DNA of 64,000 nt from Tubiluchus corallicola (taxonomy: Eukaryota > Priapulida > Priapulimorpha > Priapulimorphida > Tubiluchidae): contig JAQGDQ010000139.1 of assembly GCA_030141605.1 (NCBI GenBank), forward strand, positions 1 through 64,000. The letters run 5' to 3'. Below the pieces are notes generated by a model that saw only the letters and a list, made by a program, of their open reading frames with translations, did no database searches and was not told where the DNA came from. Within the stretch, counting starts at the first letter, position 1. Every line of letters starts with the position of its first letter. Both the position numbers and the translations under genes were made by a program. This document shows positions 56,901 to 64,000 of this stretch, in pieces.

Positions 56901-59900
56901 TCACTCACTATGGAGGCTGCCTTCTCTTTAGTTCTAATATTTTTTCATGTACGATCCAGTTTTAATATGTACATCATGTTTCCTATAATGTTCTTGTTTG
57001 TTGGTAGTACACCGTTTTGAAAGTCTGCTTGCTCCAAGTAGGTTTGTTTACCCAAATCCTTTGCATGGAAGATCTCGTCATTATTTTTGATGCACACGTA
57101 GTTAAGTTCAATGGTATTCAAAAATCTGAAACAACAGAATTGTCCACAAGGTTAAAAGCTTATAAACATTTCACTAATGAGAAGGGATAGTTTGGTCATC
57201 ATCACAAAATCCACAGATAGCTATCCATATAGTGCCGTAACAATGATCATACTTAACAATGACAATGAAATCTGTAAAAATAAAAGATAAACTGAAATCC
57301 GTAACAACAAAAAATAATGATTTAGCAATCCAAATGCAAATAACTTCAATTTCAACACCAAATTTAAAATTCTACGACCTCGAAAGCCTATAATTTGACA
57401 TATTACAACACAAATTTGGATCAAAATGCAAAAAATATTTTTGGGGTCATTTTGGGCACCATTTTGGTGAATTGGATTTCCGCTATATTGAATTTTCGGG
57501 GGTCCTTTCTGATCTCATATTTGAACTCGCAGACTCCAAAAACGTATACGAAGACCCCTCAAAGTCATCAAAACGCATTTTCTGTCGATGATATTGCTAA
57601 AAAAGTGATTTTTTGGTGAGTGTTGGGTACCCGACTTTCAGTACGCAATGGGCATGTACATGGAGGTATGTCTGATGAAAAATTTTTTTAGGTATCCGGG
57701 AGTTTGAGAGCCCTCCACATATTCTAAGCACCATGCAGCAAGAATTCAAATCACCTGCCTTTACGGTGTTTTTAAGATGAACCTAGTAGAACCGGTGAAT
57801 ATACAATAATTTGTTCACATTATACTATTACGGGGGCAAAATGCTACTTATTGCCCTCCCCCCCTCTACATTGTGAAGGTCTCGTCAGTATGAAGCCATT
57901 GCATGGTTGAATACCAGGTATAAAACCGTCGCTATGCATTGGCCTCGTTGATTCAGTAGGTAAACGAACAGGGGTTCTTGCTACCACACCACCTGTTCTG
58001 TAGGCACAGCCAGCATGAAGTTCACAGGACAAGTTTACTGGCAAGTTTACTTCAACAAATCTCTGTCTGAGTTTATAAATATTGCATCATCTTGGCAGTG
58101 AACCCAGACTACTTGGGGCGTCCGAAATACGAGCGAACGAAACGCCCAAGGGAGCCACCAATCAAACCCCTGTCAGCGAGGACGCAGCATTATTACAATA
58201 CAGTGATTGCAAACAGTGTTATATATTTTTACTTGTATTAATAAAGAGGTCTATGTTGATTTTGACATAGAGGTCTTGACATAGTGTTAAGCGTTTATTA
58301 TTTTTCACCCAAGTGTAAGGTAACCCACCTCAATTCGAAACGAATTGTCGGTGCTATTATAACAACCGTGTTCCTAACAGATTTTTCAAGCCCTGAATAA
58401 CTCTAACTCAGTAGTGTAGTGGTTTGCATAGCTGCCCGAAAAGCAGAAGCTCGGGTTTGAGTCTCAGTTGAGGTGCAAAAATTTTTCAGACTTTCTATTC
58501 TAAGGCACTATTGCCTTCGTGTATTTATTGGTTTGCCCAGTCAGCCTAGCTCATTTTTTGTTAGCATGTGAACAAATAGCTACAAATTGTTTTCATTCTG
58601 TTCTGATAATATTAGAAATATCACCATTGCTTTCTTTGACTCAAAAATGTAGGAATATTCCCGCAGTTTAGCCTTCTTTAGGCACTTTTCAGAGGCATAG
58701 TAAAGTAAAATTCCCAATTTTTGTCATTGGCTCACAGTTTTTTTTGCAATTTTGAAAGTTTTCCACCAACTTGTGAGCTGTATACTTTTAGAATGTTAAT
58801 CAACTTGTTGTTCATGTGATAGCCACCCTTAAGCAGTCGCACCATGACTAATTAAAAAATAATTGTCTTTAAATATTGCCTATTACTTCTTTGTGTAATA
58901 ATTAAATTTTACCTTCAGTTGATGACAGGTTTAGAATGTGGTCACAGATTTTGCTCTGCATGCTGGGCAGAGTACCTCACAACCAAAATCATGGAAGAGG
59001 GCATGGGTCAAGTAAGTGCAGTAACTTAAGTGCAGTATATAGTTAATATCTAAAAATTCTATTTTTGTTTTAATAATTTATATATTGTGCAGTTAATGGT
59101 TTTTAGGCATAAATCTGCGACTTGATATAACATTAAGTGGCAGAAAGGAACACTGTTGTGCAAAATCAATAAAAAAATCATGTACAAACCGTATCCAAAT
59201 CATTTTTAGTCAAAATAAAACCAAGGAGGTAAGCCTTCCAGAAACAATGCAGATCTACAAACGAAGGTAAGCAGAAACTGAATAAAAGCTACGCAAAAAT
59301 TGGAATGCAATAAAGTTCTTATTTTATAAAATACTAACCGAATCTGCCGAAATAAATATTATTTTGGATGCATATTGGCTATTATATTAGAAGGGCACTG
59401 ACCTAAATTGACATTAGCCTAAACCTGGAACCATGTTGGTGTTGGTTCTTATGCTTATTTACTGTGTAAAATGTATAGTAATATGTCCTAAAAGTGCTAT
59501 TTTGCGTGCCATTATGGCCACTATATTAGGGGTTGACCTAAACTAAGTCTTTAAAACCTTTCTGGGGTCACACTGGTTCTCATAGTAGAGCACTTCGGAG
59601 GGCATAAATGACAAACAAACAATTTCCTTCTTTTTGTGTAGATGATTCGACTTTGTTTTTATTATTCATTTGTTTTGACATCACTTTGCATTGATTGATA
59701 ATTTGCACATTATGATGACTATGACATAATTCCTATCCTTTTTGAATGTGTGTATGTGTGTAAAAATTGTTGATGAATATTGCTACAATAGGCGCCACTT
59801 AACAGGCTGACGGTTAATAGACTCAATCTCTTAATTGACTCAAAAACGTCTCGAAAATGTTTCTATTCAAATGTACATAAAAAATGTCTGTAATTGACTC

Positions 59901-62900
59901 AAATAACTCCACATAATTGACTCAATGTTTTTCATTCAATTATTTAAAATAAGACACTTGCCCAAAGAGCCTTTCCTACTTTTATGTCATCTTTACTTCA
60001 CTTTTGTGCACTATAATATATGTAGAAACAATCATGTTAAATGCCATTTTGTTTGTAAGCAGGTACGTTTATCATGCGCTAATACACTAATGTAGCGGTT
60101 TTGCTTTGAATCTGTTACCCGCTCGTCCACTGCAATTAAGCTCGTTAGCCAAGAATTTCTGGAAGCTAAACATTTAATCACTTGTCTAGCAGTTTCTTTT
60201 TGAAGCTCTCGTTGCAAATCATGCTTTCAGGCTTAATGAGTTAAGAAGTTTGAAAAATGGAGCACACATGTAAAGACCTAACAGTTAAGGAGAAACTGAA
60301 AATTTTAGAGTAATTTGATAAACGTTCAAAGATAGGGTAGAGGTTTGCAGCAGTGCAGTTGGAAATTTTCTAAAGTACTCTCGGTAGAATTTTGATAAAA
60401 TGTTCTCAAATTGAGCATTCTGCAAGCCAAAATGAGAATCTAGCACTTAAGAGGAAAACACTATGAAGTGGAGTCAGCGTTAAAACTGTGGTTTACACAC
60501 GCAAGAGACTAACGCTAATTCACTTATATGAATTAATATTTTAAAATATTTTTAAATTTTTAACTGCAGAAAGGAATTTAGGCATTACTTCGTTTTGAAA
60601 ATTCATTAAAAACCTTTGCAGTTGACTCATACTTCAGTATCTACACACATCGGTTAATAGGTTCAGTCGCTTTATTGGGCCAAACACTTTGGTCCCAAAG
60701 TGAGTCTATTAAGTGGCACCTACTGGTGGGCAGGAATTCATGGGCAGTACCCAACCCAATGTGGTGTTTACATTCATCTGTTTTGAATACTATTATTATT
60801 GCTTTTTTGTGAACTTTTAACATGTAATGTTACTTCTCCCTAATAATATTTGAAAATGCAATTTCTATCAATGTATTTTTAGACAATAGAGTGCGCTGCT
60901 CATGGTTGTGACATTTTAGTAGATGATGCATCGGTAATGTAAGTATGTTAGTGGGAAAAAGGTGTTTAGCTTTGTTAGCTTTTAGATATTGCTTGCTCCT
61001 CAAGCATAATATTTGGGATTTCAATTTCACACTAGAATTTGCCCGTTCATTTTTTCTAGTTCTGTGTTGTATTTGTTCTATTAAAATATAGACTTCTTAA
61101 AATTCAAATGCTCCATATTCATTTACCTGCTGTATAGTGCCATTTCTGCAGGGTTTTGTGAAGGATATTATATATAATATATATTCCTAGTTTTTGGAAA
61201 AGTCTGACACAAGGTAAACAAAATTAAGGTCATGTAGACTAGGTTGCATTTGTGAACTTCTAAGGCTAGACATACGACGACTGCCAATTATTGTCACTTT
61301 TGTTGATATTGTTATAATTTCCTCTTTGAATACTGTTCAATAATTGGGTATTAAAATTGGTACAGCCTGACTGAAATTTTGTGTGTCTTCAAGTAGTTTT
61401 TTTTTATTCATTTTGTAGGCGATTAGTTACTGATCCCAAGGTTAGATTGAAATACCAGCATTTAATTACCAATAGCTTTGTTGAGGTAACATTTTCTATT
61501 TATTGCTAGAATTCAATAAATGCTGTTTTATAAATTGTGATAGGTTTTGAAAATTCATGAATGGTGTTGTGTATCCGTAATAAAAGTAAGAAGGTATGTA
61601 ATCAGAACAAGGTTTATGAGTATTATTGACATTCTTGGAAACCACAGCTTCCTTCATCAGATTAGCTAAATTGTTGTTAAAACAAATAAATATTGTTGTG
61701 ATAAACGACCTCTTTACTTTTCTGAAAAATTTAGTTTAATATAGCATTTGTGACTGAGTTCCTAATGTTAACAATTTCATAACGCATTTTGCAAAACTAA
61801 AAATCCAATGCAAGATTAAATCATTGAAGCCTGTGAAATCTAAAAATGTTCAGTTTTTAACGAGATAAGAATATTGGTTTGAACGTAAGCAGCTTTGTTG
61901 ATTTTGTTTTCTTGTATAGAATTTAAAATTCTTCATGGAGCAAAATTTGTATTTGTATCGATTTTTATATCGTTTTTTTGGAAAAAGAGAAATTTATGAA
62001 CAGGTAAGTGAAATCCAAGAGAATACCTCAAAACACAAATAAACATACACACACATAGCAAGCAACACAAAACATACGACGACGAAAGAAAAGGCTGTGT
62101 GACCTCGGCCATGTCCGTCATCTGAGTGTCATCTGCTCATTAACGTCCAGGTGTTCAAAACTAAACTACCACCATTTCTTACACAAGGACAATAACTTCT
62201 CACCTATATTCCTGAATGCCTATATTGCGTATTCAAGCCACAGCCCATCTACCCATTCTAAATTTGGAAAATTAATATGAGAAGTGATGTGCACAATATT
62301 CCAAAACATTATTAATATACAAAACACAGAGAGGGTCTGTGATTCTACATTTTTGCATCTTATCTGCAAGAGTATGTATTTAGCAATTTTCTTTTTAATA
62401 TTTCTAAATTCTCACTAAATAAGTAAACTTTTAAAACTGCAGTTCATTTGGTAAGAAATAAATTAAAAAATAATAATTGTTGCAGATTCACTCAAACATT
62501 AATTGATAATCTTATATTTAAAATCATATACAATTAATGATTTAAATGTTTGTTTGCAGTGTAATAGATTAATGCGCTGGTGTCCGGCACCTGAGTGTAA
62601 TAATGCCGTCAAGGCTAATTATCCAGATGCAAGACCAGTTAGCTGCACTTGTGGTTTGACATTTTGGTATGTAGTGTTTGAAGCGGTGTTATTACAAAAC
62701 TGCTGGTTTACCTTGCTTGGCGCTGTTATTACATTTGAATATTTTGCTATTTAGCATATAGACATCTGATAAAATGCACATGTTTTGATTTTCTTAAGTG
62801 TTTTATAGAGAAAAAATATTCATTTTAGTAGAGCACCAATGTGTAAAGACATCTGTTTTCATTTCTAAGTTTATTTTCCGTGTCATGTCAATTGCTGCTA

Positions 62901-63908
62901 TGTAAATGTCATTTTGTTACAGTTTTGCTTGTGGTAACTCATGGCATGACCCAGTCAAATGCAGGTTGCTAAAAAAATGGTGCAAAAAATGTGATGATGA
63001 TAGCGAAACATCAAACTGGATAGCAGCCAATACAAAGGTACAATTTTACTTATTTGCAGTTTGGGTTAATTAAAATTTTAACAGTTATTTGTATGCATGT
63101 GTATGTCTGTGGGTGTGAGTGTGCATGTATATGCGTGGGTAATAGTTTCATAAGCAGTGTATGTCAAATTGAACACAAGGTGTAATTCACTTTCTCACAT
63201 CTTACATGTACACTAAACCTCCTACTTAGAATCCAGGCACAATTAAAAAAGTTATTCATTTACAGAGTGCATAATTGGATTTGTACTTGTTTAATGCAGC
63301 TGGGTTAATTATTATTTAATTTTAGGAGTGCCCAAAGTGCAATGTGACAATAGAAAAAGATGGAGGCTGCAACCATATGGTTTGCAAGAACCAGAATTGT
63401 AAAGCTGATTTCTGCTGGGTGTGCCTAGGACCGTGGGAGCCCCATGGCTCCTCTTGGTGAGGTTTTCTCATATTAGAATGTAAAATTTAGATACTTCACA
63501 ACAAATGAGAATTGTAATATACTGAAATGACTGGATACAGCAACTGATGTCTGACTGAACACAGTATTTTGAACCAGGAAAATACAACAGGATAATTTTT
63601 GCATCTTAAATGATAACAGTTAAATTCTTGCCCCCATTTAATTTTTGAATGAGGGAATTTTAGAATAATATAGTAAAAGATTTTATCATATAATGAAGTC
63701 ATCTTAGTATGAGATGCACACATTTCCTTTTTTACTGATAATTGATTGCCTATTTATTGTATGCAGGTATAATTGCAATCGTTATGATGAAGATGATGCA
63801 AAATTAGCAAGAGATGCACAAGAGAAATCTAGGGCTGCGCTACAGAGGTACCTCTTCTATTGCAACCGCTACATGAACCATATGCAAAGTTTACGATTCG
63901 AACATAAG
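44597..63908 (+). CDS. ARIH1: Ariadne-1 RBR E3 ubiquitin ligase, 5' eleven exons (partial)
   Basis: Exons: 44597-44809, 48811-48878, 49419-49503, 52419-52493, 58919-59011, 60883-60938, 61419-61485, 62560-62666, 62923-63037, 63326-63456 and 63767-63908. All join in phase to 384 residues; the donor at 63909 shows that the gene continues. The protein has a short acidic N-terminus ([14 protein letters not shown]), then the UBA-like region ([13 protein letters not shown]). RING1 has Cys137, 140, 154, 159, 162, 182, 187 and His156. The IBR spans about 220-268 ([13 protein letters not shown], then WHDPVKC). RING2/Rcat includes GGCNHMVC, whose Cys308 is the expected thioester cysteine. The Ariadne domain begins with [15 protein letters not shown]. 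This ligase takes ubiquitin from UBCH7-type E2s and works with neddylated cullin-RING ligases. It is shorter at the N-terminus than human ARIH1 and closer to insect ari-1. All zinc ligands visible are intact. Confidence 0.96.
45690..47700 (+). mobile_element. LINE (CR1/L2-type) copy in ARIH1 intron 1
   Basis: Broken plus-strand frames give an endonuclease start ([12 protein letters not shown], then [15 protein letters not shown]) at about 45715-45845. A linker with [15 protein letters not shown] follows. Next are RT blocks [20 protein letters not shown] and [20 protein letters not shown] at about 46500-46715, and finally a C-terminal tail with [13 protein letters not shown] near 47630-47670. 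The order is that of a LINE ORF2, but many stops and frameshifts make it dead. It is in the sense orientation of the host gene. Confidence 0.75.
47887..48020. repeat. Compound microsatellite (GT)n-(GTGC)n-(GGGC)n
   Basis: About 32 bp of GT dinucleotides pass into about fourteen GTGC/CGTG tetramers, then about eight GGGC tetramers (47976-48009), then GTGCGTGTG. It is the most GC-rich tract of the window. It yields spurious Cys-Val and Arg-Ala frames on both strands. Confidence 0.97.
48035..48750 (+). mobile_element. pogo/Tigger-like transposon remnant, copy A
   Basis: The left part shares GACTCACAGTTGATAGAATC, AACTCTGCATAATTGACTCA and TGTTTTGTTTGTAAGCAG-like words with copies B and C. The right part (48391-48633) encodes a decayed transposase C-terminus: [17 protein letters not shown], then a tail ending [12 protein letters not shown] and a stop. 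Copy B has the parallel text [16 protein letters not shown] and KQPTLKEFL. The left terminus is lost at the adjoining microsatellite. It lies in ARIH1 intron 1. Confidence 0.65.
49130..49215 (+). repeat. tRNA-derived SINE-like repeat (ARIH1 intron 2)
   Basis: A B-box-like GGCTTCAAGTCCTC at 49167-49180 is followed by GATCACAATTTTCAGCATCACC. This parallels the post-B-box sequence TGCAATTTTTCAGAC of the copies at 36.05 and 58.45 kb. The upstream A box is degenerate. Confidence 0.45.
50623..51425 (+). mobile_element. pogo/Tigger-like transposon remnant, copy B
   Basis: The left end CAGTAGGCACCGCTGAATAG follows a TA dinucleotide. It shares with copy C the phrases GTAATTGACTCAAATAACTC, CACTGCAATTAA and GGAAGCTAAACATTTAATCAC. 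At 50979-51290 broken frames encode a transposase C-terminus parallel to copy A ([18 protein letters not shown], then [11 protein letters not shown]). The right terminal repeat was not found. It lies in ARIH1 intron 3. Confidence 0.7.
52268..52347. repeat. (TGTA)n tetranucleotide repeat, about 20 units
   Basis: An uninterrupted run of TGTA/ATGT ends about 70 bp upstream of ARIH1 exon 4. It makes false Tyr-Met-Cys-Val and Thr-Tyr-Ile-His frames on both strands. Confidence 0.97.
53106..53141 (+). other. ARIH1: Candidate in-frame 36-nt microexon of ARIH1
   Basis: A strong acceptor (CCCCTCTTTTTTCTCCCTTCAG, ending at 53105) and a donor GTAAAC at 53142 frame exactly 36 nt, encoding [12 protein letters not shown]. 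Exons 4 and 5 both meet at phase 0, so inclusion would add 12 residues between the second and third zinc ligands of RING1 without a frameshift. Skipping gives the standard 13-residue loop of ARIH1. It is therefore either an alternative microexon or a chance splice-site pair. Confidence 0.4.
54564..54738. repeat. 88-bp tandem duplication
   Basis: 54564-54651 is repeated at 54652-54738 with one G/A difference (GCAGTTGTGCAG versus GCAGTTATGCAG). It lies in ARIH1 intron 4, directly left of the long-TIR element. Confidence 0.93.
54777..57741 (-). mobile_element. About 3-kb DNA element with long terminal inverted repeats
   Basis: The left arm 54777-55125 and the right arm 57345-57741 are inverted copies. 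Left reads CACTTTTTTGGCAATATAAT / CGACAGAAAATGCATTTTGA. The right arm, reverse-complemented, reads CACTTTTTTAGCAATATCAT / CGACAGAAAATGCGTTTTGA. The outer ends share TGTGCTTAAAATATGTGGA / GGTGCTTAGAATATGTGGA. Between them, minus-strand frames (about 56600 to 55560) encode a decayed protein: [35 protein letters not shown], then SVVTYAHDG and [10 protein letters not shown] infer a transposase (YAHDG could be the first catalytic Asp), but cannot name the superfamily. No target-site duplication was established. Confidence 0.65.
58395..58515 (+). repeat. tRNA-derived SINE-like repeat (ARIH1 intron 4)
   Basis: An A-box-like AGTAGTGTAGTGG at 58410-58422 and a B-box-like CGGGTTTGAGTCTC at 58452-58465 have tRNA-like spacing. 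They are followed by GAGGTGCAAAAATTTTTCAGAC. This is the best-preserved copy of the family in the window. No tRNA gene proper: the acceptor stem cannot be drawn. Confidence 0.55.
59786..60725 (+). mobile_element. pogo/Tigger-like transposon, copy C with both terminal repeats
   Basis: The left end CAATAGGCGCCACTTAACAG and the right end GTCTATTAAGTGGCACCTACTG are inverted repeats, bounding 940 bp. Repeated GACTCAA words follow the left end. At about 60256-60470 a broken frame encodes [28 protein letters not shown] and SALKRKTL-like text. That is the CENP-B/pogo helix-turn-helix DNA-binding domain of Tigger-type transposases. The DDE core is missing, so it is an internally deleted, inactive copy. 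It lies in ARIH1 intron 5. Confidence 0.75.
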
Positions 63909-64000
63909 GTACGTGGTAAACGGCTTTTTTGTTAAAAAATTCTGAAACTTTTGACAACAGTGAGAGCGCATTTAAGTTTTTACATCCAAGGCCATTAGAG

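Noticed and set aside
58395-58470. Possible tRNA gene
   Set aside because: A and B boxes are present but acceptor and anticodon stems do not pair, and similar sequences recur. A SINE head is more likely.

Overview
This window is nuclear DNA of an AT-rich, intron-bearing, repeat-laden animal genome. The evidence is spliced genes with GT-AG (and one GC-AG) introns, animal gene families (UBL7-like, Ariadne-1-like, EXO1), and remnants of BEL/Pao, non-LTR (CR1/L2-type), pogo/Tigger-like and hAT (ZBED5/SCAND3-like) transposons together with tRNA-derived SINE-like repeats. A UBL7 orthologue and the repeat mix point to a non-vertebrate metazoan. I cannot assign the phylum from sequence alone.

Layout. 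1-977: the tail of an unidentified gene (a splice donor at base 4 and a terminal exon at 645-977). 978-10139: intergenic DNA with decayed BEL/Pao integrase, a minus-strand LINE, a LINE 3' fragment and a perfect 68-bp tandem duplication. 10152-12143: an EXO1 nuclease gene whose whole coding region lies in one exon. 12.9-14.3 kb: a GC-richer putative promoter followed by a candidate first exon of a small membrane protein, and a possible terminal exon. 18477-19995: a two-exon gene for a 101-residue single-pass membrane protein with a lysine-rich tail. 22715-44251 (minus): a complete nine-exon UBL7-like gene (UBL domain at the N-terminus, UBA at the C-terminus). Its introns hold a split hAT element, a LINE, two minisatellites, a SINE and several dispersed repeats. 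44597-63908 (plus, running off the window): the first eleven exons of an Ariadne-1 (ARIH1) RBR E3 ubiquitin ligase. Its introns hold a LINE, three pogo/Tigger-like copies, a 3-kb element with long terminal inverted repeats, SINE-like copies and long microsatellites.

How the genes work together. The best-supported functional unit is the UBL7/ARIH1 pair. The two start codons are head-to-head with 345 bp between them, and a perfect CRE palindrome lies in the gap, so a shared bidirectional promoter is likely. Both products act in ubiquitin biology: one is a ubiquitin-like/ubiquitin-binding shuttle-type protein, the other a RING-HECT hybrid ligase. EXO1 is an independent mismatch-repair/end-resection nuclease.

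The most interesting points are the divergent ubiquitin pair, a candidate in-frame 36-nt microexon inside the RING1 loop of ARIH1, the single-exon EXO1 coding region, the 35-bp minisatellite open in three frames, the GC-AG intron of UBL7, and several repeat families recognisable only by comparing copies within the window. I found no convincing new enzymatic or defence system. Exon junctions were worked out by hand from splice consensus, reading phase and remembered family sequences; no alignment or transcript data were available.
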